Shown: positions 6,459 to 14,335, counted from the first letter of the stretch. The stretch: DNA of 14,703 nucleotides from Oscillospiraceae bacterium (GCA_016287555.1 JAEFAK010000020.1:1-14703), one strand, 5' to 3'. Numbers and translations: made by a program. Notes: a model not told the origin generated them from the letters alone.

Positions 6459-8942
6459 TCAGACAGTCTGTTCGGTGCGCAGGATGAAGTCGTCCTGAGT
6501 TTTCTTATCAAGGGAGACGAAATAAGTCGAGAATCCCGCTATCCTAACGACAAGATTCTGATATTCGTCCGGCTTCTCCTGAGCTTCGTGAAGCTGTGTC
6601 GAGGAGACGACGTTGAACTGCACCTGCATACCGCCGAGCATGAAATACGTGGAAATGAGATAGCGGAGCTTCATGGCGCCCTCGTCGCCCTCGACGCTCT
6701 TTGGCGAGAAGCGGATATTGAGCTGGTCGCCGTTAGTGAGCTTGCTTTGAGGCAGCTTCGCGGCGCTTCGGATGTAGGCCGTCGGACCGTTCTTATCAAG
6801 ACCCTGCCGCGAGCTTATCGCGTCGGCAAGAGGCTCGCCGGCCTTTCGTCCGTCCGGGGTCGCGGGCGTCGTGGCTCCGGAGTAGATATGAGCGGTCATG
6901 GTGAACGTACCGCCGGAGTAACGGCCGCGCGGGCCCTCCTCCTCGCTCATTATCTCGGCAAATCTTCCGAGCGCCCAGGAGGCGAGATCGTCCACCTCGT
7001 CTATATCGTTGCCGTAGTGAGGCACTGCGTTGATGATCGTCTGACGAAGGTCCTCGTAGCCCTCCCAGTTCGCGTCAAGAGCGTCATAGAGCTCGCGGAG
7101 GGAAACGGTCTTATCGTCGAAGCAGAGCTTCTTGATCGTCATAAGGCTGTCGCCGACGTTAGCCGTGCCTATCGCGGTCAGACCGCAGCGGTTGTGCTTC
7201 GCGCCGCCTTCGGTGACGTCCTTGCCGGATTCGAGGCAGCCCTCCATCATTGAGGATGCGACGACGCACGGGAAGTAATGCGAATAAACGAGTTCGAACG
7301 TGTTGGAATAAGAAACCGTCCAGTCGAGCGCGTTGCGCATCTGAGCCTCGAACGCAGCCTTGAATTCATCAAAGCTCTCATACTCATAGAGCTTTTTGCA
7401 GGGCAGGCCCGTCTTGCCGGAGCGCTTGTTGAGGCCGCCGTTTATCGTCATGGGGATAAGCTGGACCATGTTCCAGATAGATTCGCGCCCCGTCATGCCG
7501 CAGGCGGGCCATTCGTTGCCAGTGCCGGCGGGCTCGACGCAGCCGACGATGCTGTAATCGCGCGCTTCCTCAATGGAGAAACCGAGCGACTGCATCATCG
7601 GAACGATGAGATCGTCGTTCTGGAACTGAGGGATACCGCCGCAGCGCTTGCTGGACTCTATGCCGAGGCGCCACACGTCGTCCGGGGTCGTCTTGCATAT
7701 GCGCAGGGCAACGGTCGGATCGGGAAATCCCATCCTGCCGTAAGTCTGAAGAAGCTTGCGAGTGGCTTCGTTGGAGCCGTCGGTGCCGTCCGGCTTCATA
7801 CCGCCGAGAGTCAGAGCTATACCGGCCGTCGGAGTCAGACCGTTATAGATCGAATTATAGAGGTTTCTTCCCCTCGCCTTCAGGTCGATGACCTTGCTGT
7901 TGCTGGCGAAAGACGGGAGAACGATGATATCGCTGATGCGGAGGATGAACGCGTCGGAGTATTCCTGAGCCTGCTCGTCGGATATCTTTCCATCGCGAAG
8001 CTCCGCCTCGAGAAGATGACCGACGTACTGGTCGACGCGCCCGATCGACTGACCGTGCTGCTGTGCGTCGGTCGAGAGCAGGAGCTGATAGAGGATGATG
8101 GCCTGCAGGCCCTCCCAGAACGTTCTTGCGGGCTTATCCATTATCCAATCAAGAGAGTCGGCCATGCGCAGAAGCTCTTCCCTGCGCTCGCCAATGGCGT
8201 CCTGCGCCTTGGCACGGCAGGCCTCGGCGTATCTTCTGGAAAGGAGGATCGCCGCGTCGCATACGCGGAGGATTGCATAATAGAAAATATGCTTCTTCGC
8301 GCTGTCGCCGAACACTTTGCCCTTCATTGCCTCGAGCTTTTCGAGAATCTGGCTGCGCACTTCGCCGAAGCCGACGTTCACGACCTTGTTGAAGTTGGCT
8401 ATGTAGTGGCCCTGGGCTATGCCGGAGACGCCGACGTTCATGGCGCCGGTCTTCGTCATATTGAGGATGCAGCCGTTTCCTGCAGCCTCCCAAAAGTCCT
8501 CCGTCAGGGCGCCGGTCACCATTTTGGTAAGAGTCCTGTCCTTCCAGTAGTCATAAGCATCTCGAAGGACGTCGCGCTGCTCGTCGCTCATAAAGATAGA
8601 GCCCTCAGTCTGCCAGGCCTCCTTAAAGGTCTCTTCGTCATCGACGACGCTGGGGATCCATTTGCAGTCCCATTCGACATAGGGGCTCAGGCAGCGCTGG
8701 TCCGGTCCGGGCACGCCGACGAAGATGTCGTCGTCGAAGACCTTTATCTCGCGCGTCTCCGCCCAGGCATAGAGAGCGTTGGCTCTCTTGAGCATGGGGT
8801 ACTCGTTCTCGTGGACCTTGTAGTAGTCGGTGTAGATCTTGGTGCGCTCGGTATTTATCGTGAGGTACTGTCCCGATTCAAAGGCGTCGCGTTTGGCGCG
8901 GATGGCCTTGATCCTGTCGGACATGGGAACGAACTGAAACAT
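6459..8942 (-). CDS. Glycyl radical enzyme (pyruvate formate-lyase-like), substrate unknown
   Basis: An 827-residue cytoplasmic radical enzyme of the PFL/dehydratase/decarboxylase superfamily. The thiyl-radical loop is YSIVGCVEPAG, with Cys468 and the general-base position Glu470. The glycyl-radical loop is VVRIAGFSTYF, with Gly803. The protein ends in ILRTEQTV, as family members usually do. Other family blocks are GQSIGRVDQY (297-306), GGAKHNRCGLTAIGTANVGDSL (579-600) and HIYSGATTPATPDGRKAGEPL (685-705). A single GCVEP cysteine, not the Cys-Cys pair of true PFL, points to an eliminase or decarboxylase type. The surrounding sequence, CVEPAGTGNEW, does not match the choline, glycerol or hydroxyproline enzymes as I remember them. 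AAGGAGG lies 7 nt before the ATG. It is first in its operon and divergent from its activase. Confidence 0.93.
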   Translation of the reverse strand: MFQFVPMSDRIKAIRAKRDAFESGQYLTINTERTKIYTDYYKVHENEYPMLKRANALYAWAETREIKVFDDDIFVGVPGPDQRCLSPYVEWDCKWIPSVVDDEETFKEAWQTEGSIFMSDEQRDVLRDAYDYWKDRTLTKMVTGALTEDFWEAAGNGCILNMTKTGAMNVGVSGIAQGHYIANFNKVVNVGFGEVRSQILEKLEAMKGKVFGDSAKKHIFYYAILRVCDAAILLSRRYAEACRAKAQDAIGERREELLRMADSLDWIMDKPARTFWEGLQAIILYQLLLSTDAQQHGQSIGRVDQYVGHLLEAELRDGKISDEQAQEYSDAFILRISDIIVLPSFASNSKVIDLKARGRNLYNSIYNGLTPTAGIALTLGGMKPDGTDGSNEATRKLLQTYGRMGFPDPTVALRICKTTPDDVWRLGIESSKRCGGIPQFQNDDLIVPMMQSLGFSIEEARDYSIVGCVEPAGTGNEWPACGMTGRESIWNMVQLIPMTINGGLNKRSGKTGLPCKKLYEYESFDEFKAAFEAQMRNALDWTVSYSNTFELVYSHYFPCVVASSMMEGCLESGKDVTEGGAKHNRCGLTAIGTANVGDSLMTIKKLCFDDKTVSLRELYDALDANWEGYEDLRQTIINAVPHYGNDIDEVDDLASWALGRFAEIMSEEEGPRGRYSGGTFTMTAHIYSGATTPATPDGRKAGEPLADAISSRQGLDKNGPTAYIRSAAKLPQSKLTNGDQLNIRFSPKSVEGDEGAMKLRYLISTYFMLGGMQVQFNVVSSTQLHEAQEKPDEYQNLVVRIAGFSTYFVSLDKKTQDDFILRTEQTV

Positions 8943-8973
8943 AGCTGCTCCTCCTTATGGAAATCCTATTTTA

Positions 8974-9006
8974 ACAATTAATTATAACTCATAGATGTTT
9001 AATTGT
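8974..9006. repeat. Inverted repeat bracketing the GRE promoter
   Basis: ACAATTAA (8974-8981) and TTAATTGT (8999-9006) are perfect inverted copies with centres 25 bp apart. They overlap the start/-10 and the -35 of the GRE promoter. It is a candidate operator, although AT-rich intergenic sequence makes chance repeats fairly common. Confidence 0.4.
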
Positions 9007-9010
9007 GCAA
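8981..9010 (-). promoter_or_regulatory. Promoter of the glycyl radical enzyme operon
   Basis: On the minus strand a -35 TTGCAC (9010-9005) and a perfect -10 TATAAT (8986-8981) are 18 bp apart. This predicts a start near 8974 and a leader of about 32 nt. It lies back to back with the activase promoter. Confidence 0.75.
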
Positions 9011-9019
9011 TACAGGTTA

Positions 9020-9048
9020 TTGAAAAAGCTTATTTATTTTTGTATTAT
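9020..9048 (+). promoter_or_regulatory. Promoter of the activase and redox operon
   Basis: TTGAAA (9020-9025), a 17-bp spacer and TATTAT (9043-9048). The predicted start, near 9055, gives a leader of about 22 nt before the GTG at 9077. It also excludes the upstream in-frame GTG at 9005. Confidence 0.75.
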
Positions 9049-9076
9049 AGAAGAAAAAAGACCGGAGATATCAACT

Positions 9077-10027
9077 GTGACTGAACTGACCGGAAAAACT
9101 TACGATATACAGGGCTTTTCCGTCCACGACGGGCCCGGGATAAGAACGACAGTCTTTTTGAAGGGCTGCCCGCTTCGCTGTCCGTGGTGCCACAGCCCCG
9201 AGTCGCAGGAATTCAAGACAGAGCTCAACTGGATGAAGATACGCTGCCTCGGTCTGGACAAATGCGGCAAATGCCTCTCCGTGTGCCCGAATGGGTGCAT
9301 CACGCCGGGGGACGTGGAAACGGACGCTGCAGGCGCTCCGATACGTTATCCCAGGGTCGATAAAACGGCGTGCGACGAATGCGGGAAGTGCGCCGGCGCC
9401 TGCAAGGCCGAGGCACTCTATATGTGCGGCGACGACAAGAGCATAGACGAGGTCATGCACAGGCTGCTTCGGGACAAGCCTTTCTTCGACACCTCCGGCG
9501 GAGGTGTGACGATATCCGGCGGCGAGTGTCTGTCCCAGCCGGACTTTACCTTTGAGCTGCTGCGGCGCTGCAAGGAAGCGGGTATACATACTGCCGTCGA
9601 TACGACGGGCTTCGTCAAATGGGAGGTCATCGAGAGAGTCCTTCCTTATACCGACCTTTTCCTGTACGATCTTAAATGCATGGACAGCGCTCTGCATAAG
9701 CAGGTCATAGGTGTTCCAAACGAGCTGATACTCGAAAACTGCCTGAAGATAGGCCGCAGCGGCGGCAGGCTCCAGATCCGCATCCCGACCATACCTCTTT
9801 TCAACGACACGATTGAAAACATGGAAAAGACAGGAGCTTTCCTCGATGAGATCCGCGGCGCCGTCGAGCTTATCCAGCTTCTTCCCTACCACACGCTCGG
9901 CGTATCCAAATACGACCGGCTACTTAAAAACGAAAAGGTGTTTGTCGCGGAACCGCCGAGCGACGCGAAAATGGAAAGGCTTCGCGCCGTGCTCGCTCTT
10001 CAGGGCTATAACGTCAGAATCCATTGA
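9077..10027 (+). CDS. Glycyl radical enzyme-activating protein (radical SAM)
   Basis: A 316-residue PflA-type activase that uses S-adenosylmethionine and a reduced 4Fe-4S cluster to make the glycyl radical on its partner. The SAM-cluster motif is CPLRCPWC (Cys31, 35, 38). A two-cluster ferredoxin insert follows: Cys57, 63, 66, 70 and Cys99, 102, 105, 109. This insert is typical of activases for non-PFL enzymes. ISGGE (146-150) is the SAM-binding GGE motif. A GTG start at 9077 is chosen because GGAGA lies 8 nt upstream and the promoter's predicted start falls just before it. Extending to the GTG at 9005 would place coding sequence across both divergent promoters. The natural partner is the divergent GRE. 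It is followed 19 bp later by the flavoprotein gene. Confidence 0.92.
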   Translation: MTELTGKTYDIQGFSVHDGPGIRTTVFLKGCPLRCPWCHSPESQEFKTELNWMKIRCLGLDKCGKCLSVCPNGCITPGDVETDAAGAPIRYPRVDKTACDECGKCAGACKAEALYMCGDDKSIDEVMHRLLRDKPFFDTSGGGVTISGGECLSQPDFTFELLRRCKEAGIHTAVDTTGFVKWEVIERVLPYTDLFLYDLKCMDSALHKQVIGVPNELILENCLKIGRSGGRLQIRIPTIPLFNDTIENMEKTGAFLDEIRGAVELIQLLPYHTLGVSKYDRLLKNEKVFVAEPPSDAKMERLRAVLALQGYNVRIH

Positions 10028-10046
10028 TCCGAAAGGAGTTTCCAGT

Positions 10047-11738
10047 ATGAAGGTAATCATTATCGGCGGCGTCGCCGGAGGAGCCTCGGCTGCGGCCAGA
10101 CTGCGCAGGCTCGACGAGAAGGCGGAGATAACCGTCTATGAGCGAAGCGGATTCGTGTCCTACGCCAACTGCGGTCTTCCCTACTATGTCGGCGGAGTTA
10201 TAACGGACAAATCCGAGCTCACGCTCAAAACGCCGGAGAGCTTCAAGACGCGCTTTGATATCGATATAAAGGTCCTGCATGAAGTGACCGCCATCGACAC
10301 GGCAAAAAAGACCGTTACCGTAAGGGACATAAAAGGCGGTCGAGTCTTCGAGGACAGCTACGACAAGCTCATTCTCTCCCCGGGCGCGAAGGCTTCGCTC
10401 CCGCCCTTTGAGGTCCCTGCGAGCGACAGGATATTCACTCTGCGCACCGTCGAGGATTCCTTTGCCATACGTGAATTCATCGAAAGCAAAAAGCCCGCGA
10501 GCGCGATAGTTCTCGGAGGAGGCTTTATAGGCCTTGAGATGGCTGAAAATCTTACCGAAGCAGGGATAAAAACGACCGTCGTCGAGCTCGCTCCGCATCT
10601 TCTCAAAACATTCGACGGCGATATGGCTTCCATGATACATGCTTGCTTCCGGAAAAACGGCGTCGATCTCGTGCTCGGCACAGGCGCGTCCGGCATAGCT
10701 GCGGAAGGCGAAAAGATAGCTCTGCATTTTTCCGGAAAGCCCGATCTGAATGCCGACATGCTTATCCTCGCCCTCGGAGTTACCCCCGATACCGAGCTCG
10801 CCAAGAAGGCAGGCCTCGCGCTTGGCTCCAGAGGGAGCATCCTCGTAAACGACCGTATGGAGACCTCGGCAAAGGACGTTTACGCCGTCGGCGACGCGGT
10901 GGAGGTCAGATATCTGATCGCCGGAAACAAGGCGCTCATTTCTCTCGCAGGGCCCGCCAACAAGCAGGGCCGCATCGCCGCCGACAACGCATGCGGCGGT
11001 TCGAGCACCTACGGCGGCTCAATGGGTGCCTCCGTCATCAAGATATTCGACATGACGGCGGCCTCCGTCGGACTTACGCAGGAATACGCCGAGACGCTCG
11101 GCTTTGACAGCGAGGCTATAATCATTTCCTCCGGCTCTCACGCCTCATATTATCCGGGCGCGAGAAACATGTGGATAAAGGCTATATTCGAGAGAGGCAC
11201 AAACAGGATCCTCGGCGCGCAGATCGTCGGATACGAAGGCGTCGACAAGCGCATAGACGTCATAGCGGCTTCGATAAAGCTTGGAGCGAGCATAATCGAT
11301 CTGAAGGATCTTGAGCTTGCTTATGCCCCGCCCTATTCCTCCGCAAAGGATCCGGTCAACGTCATCGGCCTCATTGCCGAAAATGTCGCGACCGGAAAAT
11401 TCACCCAGTTCCATGTCGAGGATATAGATGCGCTGCCGAGAGACGGAAGCGTGACTCTTCTCGACGCGCGCACTCCCGCCGAGTACGAGAAAGGACACAT
11501 CGACGGTTTTATCAACATCCAGCTCGACGAGCTCCGCGACAGGCGCGGCGAGCTTGATGCGAGCAAGCCCGTATACATAAACTGCCAGAGCGGTCTGAGA
11601 AGCTATATCGCCTGCCGCATGCTCTCGCAGTACGGCTTCAAATGCCGCAATCTTGCGGGAGGCTACGGCTTCTACAACGCCGTTAAAACGGAAAGACTCG
11701 CCGCTGAGAGCTCATGGCCCTGCGGCATGGAAAAATAA
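10047..11738 (+). CDS. CoA-disulfide reductase/NADH oxidase-like flavoprotein with C-terminal rhodanese domain
   Basis: A 563-residue fusion. The N-terminal part is a pyridine-nucleotide-disulfide oxidoreductase: GGVAGGASAAARLRR binds FAD, and SYANCGLPYY carries the single redox cysteine (Cys42) used by CoA-disulfide reductases and NADH oxidases. AIVLGGGFIGLEMAENL is the NAD(P)H-binding motif, and VYAVGDAVEV is the second FAD contact. Dimerisation sequences follow. The C-terminal rhodanese domain (about 470-555) starts at LLDARTPAEYEKGHI and has the active-site loop CQSGLRS (Cys513). Such fusions reduce CoA disulfide, CoA-persulfide or polysulfide, or oxygen; which applies here is unknown. 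The start follows GAAAGGAG at 8-nt spacing. In an operon with a GRE activase and rubrerythrin it fits redox or oxygen protection. Confidence 0.9.
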   Translation: MKVIIIGGVAGGASAAARLRRLDEKAEITVYERSGFVSYANCGLPYYVGGVITDKSELTLKTPESFKTRFDIDIKVLHEVTAIDTAKKTVTVRDIKGGRVFEDSYDKLILSPGAKASLPPFEVPASDRIFTLRTVEDSFAIREFIESKKPASAIVLGGGFIGLEMAENLTEAGIKTTVVELAPHLLKTFDGDMASMIHACFRKNGVDLVLGTGASGIAAEGEKIALHFSGKPDLNADMLILALGVTPDTELAKKAGLALGSRGSILVNDRMETSAKDVYAVGDAVEVRYLIAGNKALISLAGPANKQGRIAADNACGGSSTYGGSMGASVIKIFDMTAASVGLTQEYAETLGFDSEAIIISSGSHASYYPGARNMWIKAIFERGTNRILGAQIVGYEGVDKRIDVIAASIKLGASIIDLKDLELAYAPPYSSAKDPVNVIGLIAENVATGKFTQFHVEDIDALPRDGSVTLLDARTPAEYEKGHIDGFINIQLDELRDRRGELDASKPVYINCQSGLRSYIACRMLSQYGFKCRNLAGGYGFYNAVKTERLAAESSWPCGMEK

Positions 11739-11766
11739 GAAATTTGTTGAAAAGAGGTTACTAAAA

Positions 11767-12306
11767 ATGGCAAACAAATACGCAGGAACTCAGACCGAGA
11801 AGAATCTCGAGGCCGCATTTGCGGGCGAATCCCAAGCCAGGAACAAGTACACCTATTTTGCCAGCGCGGCAAAGAAAGAAGGCTTTGAGCAGATCTCCGC
11901 CATCTTCCTCGCGACCGCCGAGAACGAGAAAGAACATGCAAAGATGTGGTTCAAGGAGCTTGATGGCATCGGCGATACCGCCGCCAACCTCGGAGCGGCT
12001 GCCGACGGCGAGAACTTTGAATGGACAGATATGTATGAGGGCTTTGCCAAGACAGCCGAGAAGGAAGGCTTCCCCGAGCTAGCCGAAAAGTTCCGTCTCG
12101 TCGGCGCCATAGAAAAGCGCCACGAGGAGCGTTATCGCGCCCTGCTCAAGAACGTCGAGACAAAACAGGTCTTCGAAAAGAGCGAGATAAAGGTCTGGGA
12201 GTGCAGGAACTGCGGCCACATCGTCATCGGAACGAAGGCTCCCGAGGTCTGCCCGACCTGTGCGCATCCGCAGAGCTACTTTGAGGTCAGAGCGGAGAAT
12301 TACTAA
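11767..12306 (+). CDS. rbr: Rubrerythrin
   Basis: A 179-residue non-haem iron peroxidase that reduces hydrogen peroxide in anaerobes. The ferritin-like di-iron domain (about 1-135) has Glu21, the ENEKEH motif (52-57) and IEKRHEERY (115-123), which supply iron ligands. The C-terminal rubredoxin domain has Cys146-x2-Cys149 and Cys162-x2-Cys165 for one Fe(SCys)4 centre. Length and layout are standard. The SD is AAGAGG, about 10 nt before the ATG. It sits 28 bp after the flavoprotein gene and 24 bp before the B3/4 gene, within the same predicted operon. It probably receives electrons from NAD(P)H-linked flavoproteins, possibly the one just upstream (inference). Confidence 0.95.
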   Translation: MANKYAGTQTEKNLEAAFAGESQARNKYTYFASAAKKEGFEQISAIFLATAENEKEHAKMWFKELDGIGDTAANLGAAADGENFEWTDMYEGFAKTAEKEGFPELAEKFRLVGAIEKRHEERYRALLKNVETKQVFEKSEIKVWECRNCGHIVIGTKAPEVCPTCAHPQSYFEVRAENY

Positions 12307-12330
12307 TCTCTGAAGTCAGGAGAATCAGCA

Positions 12331-13035
12331 ATGAAACAGTTCATCGTCGCAAAAGACGTATTTGAAAAGCTGCCCGACTACTGCGTCGGCGTAGTGGCGG
12401 CAACGGGCTTTGACAACCGCTCCGTTAACGAAGCGATCACGAAGATGCTCGACGCGGAGGCCGCGAAGTTCGCCGAGTCGCATAAGGATGACAACGTGCG
12501 AGAGCTTCCCAACATCAAGGCGTGCAGAGACGCGTTTCAGACGCTCGGCATGAACCCCAACAAGTTCATGTGCTCCATCGAAGCGCTTACAAAGCGCGTT
12601 CAGAAGGGCGGAGTTCTTCCGCACATCAACTCAGTCGTCGACCTTGGAAACGCTTTCTCCCTCCGTTATCAGCTTCCCATGGGGGCTCACGACATAGATA
12701 AGGCCGAGGGCGATATTGAGATCCGTTTTTCGACTCCGGATGATCATTTCCTTCCCATGGGCGAGACCGAGCTCGAGATCATGCCGGAAGGCGAACTTGT
12801 CTACGTCAGCGGACACACTGTCAAAACTCGCCGCTGGATATGGCGTCAGAGCGACGACGGAAAGATCACCGAGGAAACAAACCACGTCTTCTTCCCCATA
12901 GACGGTTTCTCAAGCGTCAATAAGGACGACGTCCTCAAGGCCCGCGACGAGCTTGCCGAGCTTCTCGTAAGAGAATTCAATTGCGGGATAAAAGTCGGCT
13001 TCATCGACTCTACCTGCAGCGCCATGGAGATCTGA
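12331..13035 (+). CDS. Stand-alone B3/4 domain protein
   Basis: A 234-residue protein made essentially of one B3/4 domain, the fold found in the beta subunit of phenylalanyl-tRNA synthetase. Supporting sequence includes ACRDAFQTLGMNPNKFMCSIEALTKRV (residues 69-95) and LPHINSVVDLGNAFSLRYQLPMGAHD (98-123). It also includes GELVYVSGHTVKTRRWIWRQSD and ETNHVFFPIDGF towards the end. Free-standing homologues are widespread in Firmicutes, and a tRNA or aminoacyl-tRNA quality-control role has been suggested for such proteins; none can be proved here. The SD is CAGGAGA. It is the last gene of the activase operon, ended by the hairpin at 13055-13089. Confidence 0.85.
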   Translation: MKQFIVAKDVFEKLPDYCVGVVAATGFDNRSVNEAITKMLDAEAAKFAESHKDDNVRELPNIKACRDAFQTLGMNPNKFMCSIEALTKRVQKGGVLPHINSVVDLGNAFSLRYQLPMGAHDIDKAEGDIEIRFSTPDDHFLPMGETELEIMPEGELVYVSGHTVKTRRWIWRQSDDGKITEETNHVFFPIDGFSSVNKDDVLKARDELAELLVREFNCGIKVGFIDSTCSAMEI

Positions 13036-13054
13036 TCCGGGCGGAAAAAAGAAT

Positions 13055-13090
13055 AACATCCGTTTCCGAACAATGCGGAAACGGATGTTT
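13055..13090. terminator. Bidirectional intrinsic terminator
   Basis: A perfect 14-bp stem joins AACATCCGTTTCCG (13055-13068) to 13076-13089 with a 7-nt loop. Rightward it is followed by T-rich TTATTAT. Leftward the minus strand continues ATTCTTTTTT. It separates the convergent B3/4 and AlkZ-related genes and can serve both. Confidence 0.88.
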
Positions 13091-13092
13091 TA

Positions 13093-13785
13093 TTATCCTC
13101 TTATAAATCTTTCTATCCTTGATTTTTCGGCTTCTGGATTGAGTTCCAGTACGCGCCGGTAAATAAGCTCATAGCTTTTTTCCGGATCCATTTCTTCGAG
13201 CGGTACGCCGCGTCTGTCCCAAAAGCTTTCGACCGTCGAAAAAGACGTGCTCGACCAGCCGTAGGGTATGCCGTATTTGTTGACCTTCTGCGCGCGGCCG
13301 TCGATAGTGATGAACATCTTCATCTGCAGTTCGGTCAAAGCCTGCTCGAACTGCGAATTCTCTTCCCGGATTATAAATGCGAGGGATTTGATCTCATGGA
13401 ACGCCAGAGAATCTATTTCGCGGATGACGTCGTAAGCTCTTTTCGCCATGCGTGAGACTGCCCCGCGCCCGAAAGCCTCGTCAAATGTCTCGCCTCTGCG
13501 CCTGACGGCGAGAAAGCGCGGATACCATTCGGCGGATATAAACCCGCTCACGTTGAAAAAGACTTTCGAATAGGCGATATCCCGTCTCTCTTCAAGAACG
13601 CGCATACGCCATTCCCATGGGTCCGTTTCAGGGTCGCCCGTGTGCCATTTGACGGGAGTATCTAGGAGATCCTGCTGTTCCCACGTATAGGGCACTATGG
13701 AGTATATGCCCTTCGCGCTGCCGCCGCCCATCGAAAATCCGCAGCGAACGACCTCGCCGCAAAACTCCGAAAAGTTACTTACCAT
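13093..13785 (-). CDS. AlkZ-related protein (putative winged-helix protein)
   Basis: A 230-residue soluble protein resembling the clostridial group named after the DNA glycosylase AlkZ/YcaQ. Features I associate with that group are WHTGDPETDPWEWRMRVLEERRDIAYSK (47-74), FISAEWYPRFLAVRR (82-96), and a presumed winged-helix segment about 125-190 ending in LQMKMFITIDGRAQKVNKYGIPYGW. The catalytic QxQ motif of AlkZ is not evident, so glycosylase activity is doubtful. The start is uncertain: ATG at 13785 is preferred, but an in-frame TTG at 13794 would add three residues, and neither has a good SD. It follows nrdR by 32 bp with no promoter or terminator between, so they are probably co-transcribed. 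Confidence 0.6.
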   Translation of the reverse strand: MVSNFSEFCGEVVRCGFSMGGGSAKGIYSIVPYTWEQQDLLDTPVKWHTGDPETDPWEWRMRVLEERRDIAYSKVFFNVSGFISAEWYPRFLAVRRRGETFDEAFGRGAVSRMAKRAYDVIREIDSLAFHEIKSLAFIIREENSQFEQALTELQMKMFITIDGRAQKVNKYGIPYGWSSTSFSTVESFWDRRGVPLEEMDPEKSYELIYRRVLELNPEAEKSRIERFIRG

Positions 13786-13817
13786 ATTCGTCAAAGGCTT
13801 TTCCGGTCAAGCCTCTA

Positions 13818-14276
13818 TCATTCCTTGGAGCTGAGGAGCTTATTGAGCTCGTCCATGAACGTATTGATATCCTTGAACTGCCTGTATACCGACGCAAAGC
13901 GGACATACGCGACCTCGTCGAGATTCTTGAGCCTGTCCATGACCATTTCGCCTATTTTGACCGACGAAACTTCCCTCTCGAGCGAGTTCTGCAGTTCCTG
14001 CTCGATATCGTCGACTATCGCCTCAAGCTCTGCCATGGGAACAGGACGCTTTTCACAGGCGCGAACCATGCCGTTAAGAAGCTTTACGCGGTCAAAGCTC
14101 TGACGGCGGCCGTCCTTCTTGACTACGAGAAGAGGCAGACGCTCCATGATCTCATAGGTCGTAAAGCGCTTTCCGCAGGAAAGGCACTCGCGGCGCCTTC
14201 TGATCGTCGACCCCTCCTCAGCAGGACGGGAATCTATGACCTTGCTCTCACTGTAACTGCAAAACGGGCATCTCAT
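13818..14276 (-). CDS. nrdR: Transcriptional repressor NrdR
   Basis: A 152-residue regulator that represses ribonucleotide reductase genes in response to the nucleotide bound in its ATP-cone. The N-terminal zinc ribbon has Cys3, Cys6, Cys31 and Cys34, with STIRRRREC and GKRFTTYE between and after, a near-invariant signature. The ATP-cone domain (about 49-139) begins LVVKKDGRRQSFDRVKLLNGM and ends VAYVRFASVYRQFKDI. Length is typical. A GGAGGT SD lies 7 nt before the ATG, and an extended -10 promoter lies upstream. No NrdR box or ribonucleotide reductase gene was noticed in the window, so its targets are elsewhere. Confidence 0.97.
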   Translation of the reverse strand: MRCPFCSYSESKVIDSRPAEEGSTIRRRRECLSCGKRFTTYEIMERLPLLVVKKDGRRQSFDRVKLLNGMVRACEKRPVPMAELEAIVDDIEQELQNSLEREVSSVKIGEMVMDRLKNLDEVAYVRFASVYRQFKDINTFMDELNKLLSSKE

Positions 14277-14306
14277 AACTAATACCTCCGTTTTTTATCT
14301 GCCGTG

Positions 14307-14335
14307 ATTATATCACATTATGTAAATAAATGCAA
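14307..14335 (-). promoter_or_regulatory. Extended -10 promoter of nrdR
   Basis: On the minus strand TTGCAT (14335-14330), a 17-bp spacer and TATAAT (14312-14307) preceded by TGA form an extended -10 promoter. It starts right after the stop codon of the upstream rnmV fragment. No terminator lies between, so read-through from rnmV is also possible. Confidence 0.7.

Noticed and set aside
7278..8981. A 567-codon open frame on the plus strand opposite the glycyl radical enzyme
   Set aside because: It is antisense to an unmistakable GRE with complete motifs. It has no recognisable domain, and strong GC bias at codon ends easily opens the opposite frame.
9005..9076. N-terminal extension of the activase from a GTG at 9005
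   Set aside because: The extra 24 residues would be encoded by AT-rich promoter DNA, including the -35 of the opposite promoter, and lie upstream of the predicted start of transcription.
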